In this document: piece after piece, positions 17,724 to 26,773 of the stretch
How positions within the stretch are numbered: the stretch's first letter is position 1
Layout: every line of letters begins with the position of its first letter
Assembly (NCBI GenBank): GCA_964548165.1
Contig: CAZJQD010000008.1
Coordinates: 26,712-90,711, forward strand
DNA from: CAZJQD01 sp964548165 [NCBI: uncultured bacterium]
GTDB taxonomy: Bacteria > UBA8481
Length of the DNA stretch: 64,000 bases
Reading direction: 5' to 3'
Notes under the pieces: model-generated
The model's database searches: none
Seen by the model: only the letters and a program-made list of their open reading frames with translations
Told to the model about the DNA's origin: nothing
Position numbers and translations under genes: made by a program

Positions 17724-18157
17724 AAAACCTGATCATTATTGCCCTGGTTCTTGCCGCGGGCTGGTTCGGCTGGCAGAAGTTCACCCAGGGATACTGGGCC
17801 TCCGCCACGGCCAGGGACTTCGTCGAGGAACTGCGCCTCGGGATGGACAGCGGTTACCTCTCCAAGGCGATCAGCAGCTGGCAACCCCCGCTCCCGGAGA
17901 AGCAGCTGACGCTTCCGGCCGAGGGGATATCACCGGATTTCACGGTGACCATGGACAGCGAGCCCGTCCAGATCGCCGGGCGCACGACGATCTACTACCT
18001 CGTCACGTTCGGGAAGTCGCCCGTGGCCACGGGCGGTCGAAGCCTGCGCTACGAGTATCGCCTTACGCTCGTCAACGAGGGGACGAATTTCATCCCCAAG
18101 TGGACGACGGTCATGTTTCATCCCACGTCTCGCCGTGCGAATCGCGACGCGGCCTGA
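17720..18157 (+). CDS. Hypothetical membrane-anchored periplasmic protein
   Basis: This 145-residue protein has an N-terminal hydrophobic segment (LIIIALVLAAGWFGW) acting as uncleaved anchor or signal. A compact alpha/beta domain follows with the strands TTIYYLVTFGKSP and LRYEYRLTLVNEG near the C-terminus. No family was recognised. It is coupled to the barrel gene by a 4-base ATGA overlap, and its 3' end overlaps the longest reading of the next gene by 23 bases. A periplasmic subunit of the same apparatus is likely from context alone. Confidence 0.6.
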   Translation: MKNLIIIALVLAAGWFGWQKFTQGYWASATARDFVEELRLGMDSGYLSKAISSWQPPLPEKQLTLPAEGISPDFTVTMDSEPVQIAGRTTIYYLVTFGKSPVATGGRSLRYEYRLTLVNEGTNFIPKWTTVMFHPTSRRANRDAA

Positions 18158-20420
18158 CGCCCTCCGCGTTCCCGTGAGGACTCCAGGCCATTCCGCCGGC
18201 ACGGTCCTCGCCCTGTTCCTTCTCGTCGTTTCGGCCGGAGGCCTTGCCGAGGCCGCGTCGCAGAGCGTGCAGTTGCAGCAAGCGCGGCGGCTCTTCGAGG
18301 CCGGTCGCTACGCGCAGGCGATCGGGGAGTTCCGGCGGATCGCCGCGAGCGGTGAGAACACATCCGAGGCCGTGATCGCCGGGTACTACGTGGGGCTGAC
18401 CGAGGAGAGGCGCGGCAACCGCGATGGCGCCATCACGGCCTATCGGGCGCTCTTGTCGCGCCATGGAGAATCCACGGAGATGGCGGGTTTCGCGCGCCAG
18501 AGGCTCAGGGAGCTCGAGTCCGGGGCGCCGCCTCGTGCGGCCGAGGTCTCCGACGCCGCCGTTGCCCCCGCGGTGCCGGCGCCCGACGTGACTACCACCG
18601 CGGCGCCGACGGCGGTCGATCGCCTCGCGCAGTCCGTGCTCTCGGACATCATGAGCAGCGATCGCGGCGCGGCACGCGTGTCGCGTCGCGCTCCGCCGTC
18701 TCGCCGCTCGCCTCGCCCGATCGCGGCGTCGCCGGCCCCCGTCTGGCCGAGCGCCGGGGGCGGATCCTCCTCCGCAGGAGCGGATTTTCCCGTCGCGCCC
18801 GAAGCGAGCTTTCCGATCGCGTCGGCCCTGGGCCCTGTTCCGGGCCCCTCGGCGATGGCACCCCGCTATCCCTCTCCGTCCGCGGTGCCGGATTACCCCC
18901 TGGTGACCAGCATCACGTGGGGCCAGGGGGCAAGCGCCCCCTCCCGCGGCACGCTAGCCACATCCTCACCGGACGCCACCATGGAGCCCGCTGCTGTCCA
19001 GTCCACCGGGTATCAACCCCTGGGCGAGGATGTCGCACGAGCCACTCACGTGCGCCGATCGATGCCGACGACGGCGTTGGCGACGGACGTCTCGTCGCCC
19101 GGCGCTGGGCGACCGGTGGCTGCCTCGACGGCGCCAGTCGTGACCTGGGAAGTGTCGGTGGAGCCGGCCGCATCACCGGTGACACGCCCGGCGGGGCGAG
19201 TTCCCCCTCCAGCCTCGGGCACTGCGCTCGGTGGACCTCGAGGTTTTGCATGGCCGCAAGGCGATCCGGAGGGACTTCCTCCACTCGGGGCCTCCAGGCC
19301 CTCGTTCTCGCCGATCGCCATTCCGGCTGATGTGCCGTCGCTCTTGGGGTCCGATCCGCGCTCCGCTGGCGGATCACCTTCCCCGCTACCGGCGCCGCGT
19401 TCAGCGTCCCCGACCCCGGCGCCAGGAGGCGAGGTTGGCCCAGCGCAGGTGCCCCCCCCGTCTCCGGTCCCGGCGCCGCTCCCCGCCGCGCGTCCTGAAG
19501 ATCGCGCCGCCGCTCTCGGAACTGCGCCTTGGGCGGGACTTTCCGTTGGAGCGCCGGTTGGTGTCTCTCTGCCCGCGCTCACGGTCGAGGAATTGGCCCC
19601 TGCTCCCCAGGTCAATCCTTCACCGACACCGCAGGCCGCGACGGCGCCGGTTCAGCCCCTGGAGGGGTGGTTGCTTCCCAGCCCCTCCGCGGTATCCCCG
19701 ATCTCCCAGGATCCCTATTCCCTTCCCGCCCCTCTGCCGGCCAGCGGCGGTTCCGTCGGCGGTGACTTCGGCGATCTATCCCTTCCTTCGCCGTCCTTGA
19801 CCGCGAGTGTCGGCATTCCCTCGGGCGCCCGGCCACCCTCGGTGAGCGCCCTCGATCAACCCCTGGCGCCGATCGAGCTGGCCCCGACCGGTGTCCCGGG
19901 TCAGACGCTCGCCGCGCCCGGTCCCTCGGCGCCCTGGGTCGAGAAGGCGCTCTCGTTGAAGCGGTTGGGACAATATCCCGAGGCGATCGAGGCCTACCGC
20001 CAGGCGCTCCTCGTGGACACCGGGAATCCCGTCGTCTTGAACAACCTTGCCGATCTCCTGGTGGAGCAGGGCGGGGACCTCGACGAGGCGATCCGGCTCG
20101 TCAAGGACGCGCTCGCCGCGGAGATCGCCGATCGGGGACCCTATTTTTCGACCCTGGGATGGGCCTACGCGCGTCGTGGCGACCTGGACGAGGCGGAAAA
20201 ATATCTCGACGAGGCCGTCAGAGTCGCGGCGACGGCCAGCCGGCTTTATCGTCGCGGCAGGGTCTACGCCGCCCTGGGGCAGGCTGCGAGGGCCAGGGCC
20301 GACTTCGATCGGGCGCTCGTGTATGCTGAGGACGCCGCCACGGCTTCGCTGGTGCGCCAGGCCCTGGCGGAGATGGATCAACCGATCCCGGGTCAAGGAA
20401 CACCCGGGATCATCCGATAA
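18135..20420 (+). CDS. Exported TPR protein with long Pro/Ala-rich linker
   Basis: This protein of up to 761 residues has a signal-like segment (GTVLALFLLVVSAGGLAEA), then about two TPR-like repeats (residues ~45-130). About 450 residues of proline/alanine/serine-rich, low-complexity sequence follow, and then three or four C-terminal TPRs (residues ~600-750: AIEAYRQALLVDTGNP, YFSTLGWAYARRGDLDEAE). The GTG at 18135 overlaps the preceding gene. An in-frame GTG at 18174 leaves a more normal signal peptide and may be the real start. The extended linker could span the periplasm or surface between two TPR docking heads. No enzymatic motif is seen. Confidence 0.65.
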   Translation: MRIATRPDALRVPVRTPGHSAGTVLALFLLVVSAGGLAEAASQSVQLQQARRLFEAGRYAQAIGEFRRIAASGENTSEAVIAGYYVGLTEERRGNRDGAITAYRALLSRHGESTEMAGFARQRLRELESGAPPRAAEVSDAAVAPAVPAPDVTTTAAPTAVDRLAQSVLSDIMSSDRGAARVSRRAPPSRRSPRPIAASPAPVWPSAGGGSSSAGADFPVAPEASFPIASALGPVPGPSAMAPRYPSPSAVPDYPLVTSITWGQGASAPSRGTLATSSPDATMEPAAVQSTGYQPLGEDVARATHVRRSMPTTALATDVSSPGAGRPVAASTAPVVTWEVSVEPAASPVTRPAGRVPPPASGTALGGPRGFAWPQGDPEGLPPLGASRPSFSPIAIPADVPSLLGSDPRSAGGSPSPLPAPRSASPTPAPGGEVGPAQVPPPSPVPAPLPAARPEDRAAALGTAPWAGLSVGAPVGVSLPALTVEELAPAPQVNPSPTPQAATAPVQPLEGWLLPSPSAVSPISQDPYSLPAPLPASGGSVGGDFGDLSLPSPSLTASVGIPSGARPPSVSALDQPLAPIELAPTGVPGQTLAAPGPSAPWVEKALSLKRLGQYPEAIEAYRQALLVDTGNPVVLNNLADLLVEQGGDLDEAIRLVKDALAAEIADRGPYFSTLGWAYARRGDLDEAEKYLDEAVRVAATASRLYRRGRVYAALGQAARARADFDRALVYAEDAATASLVRQALAEMDQPIPGQGTPGIIR

Positions 20421-20516
20421 CGGCAGGGGAGGGTGCCTCGGCATCGTGAACCGCTTGCGACCGCGACGGTCGTGGCGTCTTCAGGATACCGGGCAACGCA
20501 GAGAACGAGGCTGATC

Positions 20517-23387
20517 ATGCACGCATACCACATCCGGCTCATGAGGACGATCCTGGTTCTCTTTTTCATGGGACTCACCGCGATCCTCCCGGCCCTGGCC
20601 CAATCCTCGGCGGGCGCGGGCAACATGGCGGCCCTGGCGCGCACCCATTATCAATTGGGCGTGCAGTACGAGCGTGGCGGCCAGCCCGGCAAGGCGATCG
20701 ACGAGTATCGCAGCGCATTCGAGGCCGACCCCACGCTCCTTGATGCCTATATCCAGTGCGGCAATCTCCTGGTGCGTAGCCAGCGGTTCACGGAGGCGGC
20801 CGAGGTGTACCGTCGCGCCGCGCAGGTGGATCGACGCCGCGCCGACCTCCAGCTCGTGCTGGGGGACATCTACCGCCAGCTCAACGACACGCGGGCCGCG
20901 CGCGACGCCTACTCCGCCGTTCTCGCCCTGGAGCCCCAGCACCCGAAGGCGACCCTGGAACTGGCGCGCCTGCAGATGAAGAGCGGCGCCTGGGCCGAGG
21001 CCGTTCGCGTCCTGGACGCGAACCGCGCCTTGTCCAACGATCCCGGAGCCCTGGCGGTTCGTGCCTACTCCGAGCATCGCCTGGGGCGACTGGATATCGC
21101 CGCCCAGCTCTACGAGCGGCTTCTCGAAGCCAACCCGGAGAATGGCGATGCGCGCCTCAACCTGGGCATCGTGGAGGCGGCCCGGGGCCGTACGGCCGAG
21201 GCCGTGGCGCAGTTCCAGCGCGCGACGCTCCTCGTCTCGGATAAGGCCCAGGCCTATCGCTACCTGGGCATGGCCCAGCTCGAAGCGGGCCGCGATCACG
21301 ACGCGCTTGAGAGTCTCCGGCGCGCGGTCAGCGAGAACGGCTCCGATGTGGCCGCCCGCTACCGCCTGGCCCAGGTGCTCGTCAAGCTCTCCCGCCCGGT
21401 CGAGGCCGTTCAGCAGTTGGAGACCCTGCGTTCCTCCTCGGGAAACTTTCCCGAGCTGAGCGCGCTGCTGGGCCGGGCACTCCTGGCGGCGGGCCAAGTG
21501 CAGAGGGCGCGCGCCGAATTGGAGCGCGCTCATGCGGACAATCCCGGGGACACCGAGGTCACGCTGGCCCTGGCTGAGACCCTGCAGAAGGTTGGAGAGA
21601 CGCGGCGGTCGCTGGAATTGTACGAGGCCGTGATCGCGCGCCGCAACGCACCGGCATTCGCCTACCGATCCGTGGCCGACCTGCATGCCTCGCTCGGTGA
21701 CGCCGTGCGCGCTCTCGAGTATGAGCGTGCGTACCAGGACCGGCGCCAGCGCGAGGACATCACGGAGGCGGTCAGCACCGAGCGTCGCTCCTGGCAGATG
21801 CGTCTCGACGAGACGCGGAGCAACCTGGAGCGCCAGCTGGCGGAGACGCGTCGCAGTGCCGACGAGCGCGTGCGCGCCGCCGAGGCGCGGGCCCAGGAGG
21901 CCTCGGTCGCGGCCCGCACCCAGGCGCGGGCCTGGGACACGGCGGCGGAGTGGGCTCGGCTCCAGCGCCAGGTCGATGAGCGCGTGGCGGAGATTCGCCG
22001 CGAGATCGAGACCCAGTACGGGGCGCGACCGAACGGCACGCCGGCGGGCACGAGCGCGCCCGTTCCGGTCGGCACGGGAGTGCCTCAGTCCCTGGCCGAT
22101 GCGCGCCGGGCCGTGGACCTGGCCGAGCAGAGGGCGATGGCGGCGGAGAACGAGCTGCGCCGCCTTCGCGAGGGGCGACTGGACACCAGCGCCCAGGCGG
22201 AGATCTGGGCGGCGCGCGCCGCTTCCGAGCAGGCGCGGCAGAAGATCCTCGAGCTCTCGGCCGCGATCGAGCGTGAGCGCGCGACGAGGGAAGAAGCGCA
22301 GGCGGGGGCCGAGCGCGTCCGCGCCGAGGCGACACGCGAAGTGCTCTCGATGCGCGCCCTCGTGGAGGGCGTGGATGCCGAGGTATGGCGTGGCCTGGGT
22401 GAGATTCGCGCGGACACCACGAATCTCCAGAACGAGGATCCGCTGGCGCGCCTGAAGTTCTATGTCCAGAACGTCCGGCTCTCGGCCGACGCCCGGGTCT
22501 CGCGGGCCCAGCTTGCGGCCGAGCAGAGGCTCAACGAGGCCAGGACGCGCGCGGAGTCGCAGGTGGAGCGCATTCTCCGCGACGCCCAGGGCCAGGTTGA
22601 TCGAGCCCGCGTCCAGGCCGCCGAGGAGGTTCGGCGCAGTCAGCAGGCCGCGGATTCGCAGGTTGCGCAGAGGGTGTCGCAGGAGCGGGAGCGCCTCGCC
22701 TCGGAGGCCCTGGCCCGGCGGATGGCCCAGGCCGAGCAGTTGCGGGCAAGCATCGAGGCGGATGCCCAGGTGCGGTTCCTCGAGGAGAAGGCCCAGATCG
22801 AGGCCACGTACGAGGCCGATCGCATCCGCATGCAACGGGAATACGACCAACAGCTCGAGCGCTTCCAGTCCGAGTACCAGCGTCGCCTCGAGGCGGCTCA
22901 GGCCGAGTCGCGGCGCGCGAGCGAGCAGGTCGAGGCGCTGACCCGGAACGACACGGGCCTGTTGATGCGCTCCGAGGTCTACCAGAGGCTCGTTCGCGAG
23001 AATGCGATGGTCCGCGAGGATCTCGCCGGCGCTCGGCGAAGGCTCGAAGAGATGGGCCGCGACAAGGAAGACCTGGTTCGCGAAGCGGACGGGCTCCGGC
23101 GCGAGTTCGCCAACGTCCAGGCGCGGTTGGCGGCCCTGGAGCAGGAGTCGCGGCGCTTCTCGGGGATCGAGGTCCTGGCCGAGCCCCTGCGCGCCGGCGT
23201 CGACCTCAATGCCGCCACGCTCGCGGAGCTCCAGGCGCTTCCCGGGGTCGGCATCCAGGAGGCGCGCAACATCGTCTGGTATCGTGAGAATGTCGGGCCG
23301 TTCCGCTCGACCGAGGAGCTCGTCAAGGTGCCGGGCTTCGAGGCCGCCAAGGCCCAGGCCATCCGCGCCCTCGTACGCGTCCGCTGA
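20517..23387 (+). CDS. Exported TPR/coiled-coil protein with ComEA-like helix-hairpin-helix tail
   Basis: This 956-residue protein starts at ATG 20517, with GAGG 6 bases upstream; the longer open frame adds an unlikely leader. A signal peptide (TILVLFFMGLTAILPALAQ) is followed by roughly ten TPRs (to residue ~430). A very long Arg/Glu/Ala-rich coiled coil runs to about 890, and the final ~55 residues are a helix-hairpin-helix domain (DLNAATLAELQALPGVG, IVWYRENVGPF, VKVPGF). This HhH module occurs in ComEA, where it binds DNA during uptake, but also in non-competence periplasmic proteins. The same tail occurs in the next gene. A structural envelope or DNA-handling component is plausible. Confidence 0.7.
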   Translation: MHAYHIRLMRTILVLFFMGLTAILPALAQSSAGAGNMAALARTHYQLGVQYERGGQPGKAIDEYRSAFEADPTLLDAYIQCGNLLVRSQRFTEAAEVYRRAAQVDRRRADLQLVLGDIYRQLNDTRAARDAYSAVLALEPQHPKATLELARLQMKSGAWAEAVRVLDANRALSNDPGALAVRAYSEHRLGRLDIAAQLYERLLEANPENGDARLNLGIVEAARGRTAEAVAQFQRATLLVSDKAQAYRYLGMAQLEAGRDHDALESLRRAVSENGSDVAARYRLAQVLVKLSRPVEAVQQLETLRSSSGNFPELSALLGRALLAAGQVQRARAELERAHADNPGDTEVTLALAETLQKVGETRRSLELYEAVIARRNAPAFAYRSVADLHASLGDAVRALEYERAYQDRRQREDITEAVSTERRSWQMRLDETRSNLERQLAETRRSADERVRAAEARAQEASVAARTQARAWDTAAEWARLQRQVDERVAEIRREIETQYGARPNGTPAGTSAPVPVGTGVPQSLADARRAVDLAEQRAMAAENELRRLREGRLDTSAQAEIWAARAASEQARQKILELSAAIERERATREEAQAGAERVRAEATREVLSMRALVEGVDAEVWRGLGEIRADTTNLQNEDPLARLKFYVQNVRLSADARVSRAQLAAEQRLNEARTRAESQVERILRDAQGQVDRARVQAAEEVRRSQQAADSQVAQRVSQERERLASEALARRMAQAEQLRASIEADAQVRFLEEKAQIEATYEADRIRMQREYDQQLERFQSEYQRRLEAAQAESRRASEQVEALTRNDTGLLMRSEVYQRLVRENAMVREDLAGARRRLEEMGRDKEDLVREADGLRREFANVQARLAALEQESRRFSGIEVLAEPLRAGVDLNAATLAELQALPGVGIQEARNIVWYRENVGPFRSTEELVKVPGFEAAKAQAIRALVRVR

Positions 23388-23388
23388 A

Positions 23389-23408
23389 CCTCAGCCGACG
23401 GACTGAGG
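23389..23408 (+). terminator. Short hairpin after the TPR/HhH gene, weak terminator candidate
   Basis: CCTCAG and CTGAGG form a 6-bp stem with an 8-base loop one base after the stop codon at 23387. Only a short ATTTC follows, not a real U-tract, so termination would be inefficient at best. Confidence 0.25.
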
Positions 23409-23433
23409 ATTTCGGGAGTCTGCCGCCGACTTT

Positions 23434-23442
23434 TGCTATGAT
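23434..23442 (+). promoter_or_regulatory. Possible extended -10 promoter element
   Basis: TGCTATGAT matches an extended -10 (TG-n-TATGAT). No good -35 lies upstream. It is only 12 bases from the ATG at 23455, so a transcript from here would have a leader of about 5 bases. It may allow the second coiled-coil/HhH gene to be transcribed separately. Confidence 0.3.
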
Positions 23443-23454
23443 GCCGGGCAGGTC

Positions 23455-25014
23455 ATGAAGAGCTTCGCCTTGCCATCGGTAGTCCTCGTCCTCGCGCTCA
23501 CCTCGCTTGCGGTTCCCGCCGTGGCGCAGGCGGCCGTCTCCCCCCGTGACACGACGCTGGCCGAGATGGCCGCGGGTCTTCGAGCCAGCGACGAGGCGGT
23601 TCGCCGCATCGTCGAGCGCGCGATGGCGGCCGTGGAGCTCGCCGAGGCGCGCGCCAACCGCGAGGTGGCCCTCGCCCAGATTCGGATTGCCGATCTCGAG
23701 CGCGCCGTGGCGGCCCAGGGCGCGGAGATCGAGGCCTGGAAGCAGTCCGAGGCCGAGCTGGGGATCGCGTTGAATGCATCGCTGGCCGAGGCGGATCGCC
23801 ATGCGCGGGAGGCCAGCGCCGCGGTTATGGAGCGCGATGATGCCCGGGCGCAACTGGCCGCCGCGCGCCTGGAATTGGCGGCGCTTGCCGAGTGGCGGGA
23901 CACGGCGACGCGGGCCACGGCCCAGGCGCGTCGCGCGCTCGCGGAACGCGAGGAGCTGGCCGAGCGCCTCTCGGCCATGCATGCCCAGTTCGGTCTCAGT
24001 GAGCAAGCCGTGACGGAGGCGCGGGCGCGGGCGGAGGCCCTGGTCGCGCTCTACGGGGATACGCTGGCGGCCCTGGGCCGCGAGAACGAGACGCTGCGGG
24101 CCAGCATCGGCCAATTCCAGGATCGCATCCAGGCCTACCAGCACCGATCCGGCGTGATGGAGGAATCCTTGCGACAAGAGGCAGCCCGCGCCGCGTCCTG
24201 GGAGACCGCGATCGTCGAGATGCGGGCTCGGGTGGCGGAACATGACCGCGTCCTGGCGGAGGAACGATCGGCCAGGGCTTCGGAGCGGCGCCAACTGGCG
24301 GACAGCCTGGCCTGGGAACGCGGGCGGGCAGCCGATCTCGGTCGGGCCCTGGACGCGGAGCGGGCGAGGCTAGGCGACCTCGAGGCGCGGCACGCCGCGT
24401 TGACGGAATCCGAGCGGGCGGCGCGCGCGGCCCTGGCGGCGGGCGCGGGATTGACCGAGACCGTCAACGCCGTCATGGCCGAGCGTGATGCGCTGAGGAT
24501 CGAACTCCAGAGCACGGTGCAGGTCCTGAACGATGCGGCGACCGCGCTGGCATCGGCGCGCGCCGAGCGGGACGAGGCCCGGCGCGGCATCGCTCCCGTA
24601 ATGCCCTCGGAGGCGTCGCAGGTCGCATTGCTCGAGGCTCGACTGGCGGCCCGTGACCGCGAGATCGCGGCGCTTCGCCAGGCCCTGCTGGCCGTCTCCT
24701 CGCCACTGTCCCCTGGCGCTGTCGTCACCGTGCCGGTCGAGACCGCGCCGCCCGTGGCCGCCACGCCGGTCGTGATCCCGCCGGCTCCGGTCGTCCCGCC
24801 TGAAGTCCCGGCCTATGATTTTGACCCGATGCGCGGAAGTTATGACGACCTGGCCTCCATTCCCGCCGTGGGACCGACGCGGGCGCGGGCCATCGTCTGG
24901 TATCGCGAGAACGTGGGGCCGATTCGCGGCGAGAACGATCTCAAGTCCGTCCCTGGTTTCAACGATGATCGGATCAGGCTGTTGCGCCCCTTCTGGCGCT
25001 CGAAGGAGAACTGA
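23455..25014 (+). CDS. Exported coiled-coil protein with ComEA-like helix-hairpin-helix tail
   Basis: This 519-residue protein has a signal peptide (VVLVLALTSLAVPAVAQA), then about 370 residues of almost continuous coiled coil rich in Ala, Arg and Glu. A Pro/Val linker follows (residues ~415-455). The C-terminal helix-hairpin-helix contains SIPAVGPTRARAIVWY and SVPGFNDDRI. The string IVWYRENVGP is identical to that in the upstream TPR/HhH protein, so the two tails are paralogous and probably bind the same partner or nucleic acid. There is no TPR region here. It is followed 3 bases later by a lipoprotein gene. Confidence 0.7.
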   Translation: MKSFALPSVVLVLALTSLAVPAVAQAAVSPRDTTLAEMAAGLRASDEAVRRIVERAMAAVELAEARANREVALAQIRIADLERAVAAQGAEIEAWKQSEAELGIALNASLAEADRHAREASAAVMERDDARAQLAAARLELAALAEWRDTATRATAQARRALAEREELAERLSAMHAQFGLSEQAVTEARARAEALVALYGDTLAALGRENETLRASIGQFQDRIQAYQHRSGVMEESLRQEAARAASWETAIVEMRARVAEHDRVLAEERSARASERRQLADSLAWERGRAADLGRALDAERARLGDLEARHAALTESERAARAALAAGAGLTETVNAVMAERDALRIELQSTVQVLNDAATALASARAERDEARRGIAPVMPSEASQVALLEARLAARDREIAALRQALLAVSSPLSPGAVVTVPVETAPPVAATPVVIPPAPVVPPEVPAYDFDPMRGSYDDLASIPAVGPTRARAIVWYRENVGPIRGENDLKSVPGFNDDRIRLLRPFWRSKEN

Positions 25015-25017
25015 ACG

Positions 25018-25467
25018 ATGACCAACCTGCGAAGCGTGGTGACCCTGGGTATCCTGGCGGCGGTCCTGGCGTCTGCGGCCTGCACGGCGCCACAGACCCA
25101 GGCCGACCCGGCTTCGTCCGGCGGCGATATCAACTATCTTCAGCCCCTGCAGACCTCGCCCGAACTGCGCATCCGCGACCTGCCTGTCCCCGCCGGATTC
25201 ACGTACAAGGCCGATCGCTCGGTCATCCTGGAGTATGGACCGACGCTGGCGGCGACTCTTCTGTACGAGGGAAGCTCCTCGATCGGCGATGTCATCGCGT
25301 TCTATCGGCGCGAGATGGAGAAGTTCGAGTGGACGACGAAGGCCGTCTTCGAGCGTGAGGAGGTCAAGATGATCTTCACGAAGGAAGGCCGCTACTGCGC
25401 GGTGACGTTGCGCGGGTCTTCCGGCCTGGGCCGGCGCACCACCATCACCATCGATTACGTCCCCTGA
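25018..25467 (+). CDS. Predicted lipoprotein of unknown function
   Basis: This 149-residue protein has a lipoprotein signal (LGILAAVLASAACTAPQ) whose lipobox ASAAC predicts acylation at Cys21. The mature part holds a small alpha/beta domain with DLPVPAGFTYKADRS, DVIAFYRREMEKFEW and an RRTTITIDYVP end. This pattern recalls small envelope lipoproteins found with other secretion-type loci, but no named family is assigned. No Asp follows the Cys, so outer-membrane sorting would be expected if Lol rules apply. Confidence 0.65.
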   Translation: MTNLRSVVTLGILAAVLASAACTAPQTQADPASSGGDINYLQPLQTSPELRIRDLPVPAGFTYKADRSVILEYGPTLAATLLYEGSSSIGDVIAFYRREMEKFEWTTKAVFEREEVKMIFTKEGRYCAVTLRGSSGLGRRTTITIDYVP

Positions 25468-25480
25468 TCCCGTTCCATCC

Positions 25481-26773
25481 GTGACGGGGACCCGCTCGTT
25501 GTTTTTCCAGGGAGTTCTCATCGCGGCACTGCACCTGGTCGCGACCGGAACGGTAGCCGCCGAGCCGATGCCCAGCGATGCCTGGTTTGCCGCCGTCGGA
25601 CGCGGCGATATCGCAACAGTGAGAGCGATGGTTTCCGCCGGCGCGACGGTCGATGTTCCCAGCCGCGTCCTGGGTCGCACGGCACTCATCCTGGCGGCCA
25701 GTTTCGGACACGGGGAACTCTGCCAGGTCCTTCTCGATGCGGGAGCATCGGTCGAGGCTCGAGAGTCGCGGACGGGGCGTACGGCTCTCCATTACGCGGC
25801 GCGTTCCGGGTTCCGGGACATCGTGGATCTGCTCCGGCAACGAGGCGCCAATCCGAAGCGCCGCGATGAGCTATCCGGTCTCGACGCCGCCGGATTCGCA
25901 TTAATGGGCGGTCATGATGCGCTGGCCCGCGAGCTGGCCGGGACGGTGCACGTCCCGCCGCCGACGGCGGGATTCGCTTCGCCACCATCTCCTCCGGTGG
26001 TCCATCGGCCGGAAGGGCGCGGTGAGCCGGAGGCCGCGGTCGCGCGCCCGGACTCCGTCGCCGCCACGCGGCACGTGTCGGCACCGCGTTCCGATTCCCC
26101 CCTGCGCTCGGATGACGACGGCGAGACCCTGCCGCTTGCGTGGTTGTGGGACACGGCCCCGGCGGGAGGCGCGCAGGGACTCCTTGATGCGGCCGTATTC
26201 GAGGGAGTTCGCGCCTATAGCGTCGCCGCCGTCGACTCCGCGTTGGCCGCCGGAGGGCGCGTCGATGGTCGGGACTGGGACGGCTTCACGCCCCTCTTCC
26301 TCGCCGTGCTCCGCAACGACTCGAACATGGTGCGGGCACTCCTGGAGCGGGGCGCCGTGGCGGAGACCCGCGATCGCGTCGGCTGGACACCGCTCCTGCA
26401 TGCCGCGTGGAAAGGGTATGCGAGCATCGTGCGCATCCTCGTCAACCACGGCGCCCTCGTCGAGGCGCGCGGCGTGGATTCGTCGACAGCCCTGCACCTG
26501 GCGGCGGAGCGCAATCACTACCAGGCGATCGAGACGCTCATCGATTTGGGATCGCGCGTGAACCTGAGGACCCGGGACAACCGCTATGTCGGCTGGACAC
26601 CGCTCATGATCGCCGCCGCCCGCGGTAACGATGTCTCGGTCGGCTACCTGCTGCGGGCTGGCGCAAAGCCGAACCTTCGCGGGCAGAACGGGTGGACGGC
26701 CCTTAAGGCGGCCTTCATGAATTATCGCACCATGGCGGCCGAGATCCTCAGGATGCACGGCGCGGAGATGTAG
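25481..26773 (+). CDS. Exported ankyrin-repeat protein
   Basis: This 430-residue protein has a GTG start at 25481 and a hydrophobic export signal (LFFQGVLIAALHLVATGTVAA). Two ankyrin blocks flank a Pro/Arg/Asp-rich linker (residues ~150-230). The N-terminal block covers residues ~30-150 (GRTALILAASFGHGELCQVLL, split by one degenerate unit). The C-terminal block has about six repeats from ~245 (DGFTPLFLAVLRND, VGWTPLLHAAWKGYASIV, NGWTALKAAFMNYRT). Ankyrin repeats mediate protein binding; export places this one in the periplasm or outside. No strong ribosome-binding site is seen, so the start is uncertain. It is the last gene of the plus-strand run and converges on the next operon. Confidence 0.75.
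   Translation: MTGTRSLFFQGVLIAALHLVATGTVAAEPMPSDAWFAAVGRGDIATVRAMVSAGATVDVPSRVLGRTALILAASFGHGELCQVLLDAGASVEARESRTGRTALHYAARSGFRDIVDLLRQRGANPKRRDELSGLDAAGFALMGGHDALARELAGTVHVPPPTAGFASPPSPPVVHRPEGRGEPEAAVARPDSVAATRHVSAPRSDSPLRSDDDGETLPLAWLWDTAPAGGAQGLLDAAVFEGVRAYSVAAVDSALAAGGRVDGRDWDGFTPLFLAVLRNDSNMVRALLERGAVAETRDRVGWTPLLHAAWKGYASIVRILVNHGALVEARGVDSSTALHLAAERNHYQAIETLIDLGSRVNLRTRDNRYVGWTPLMIAAARGNDVSVGYLLRAGAKPNLRGQNGWTALKAAFMNYRTMAAEILRMHGAEM

Noticed and set aside
20517-25014. Assignment of the HhH proteins as comEA competence genes
   Set aside because: The module matches, but size, TPR and coiled-coil parts and absence of comEC or comFA nearby do not support a ComEA call.
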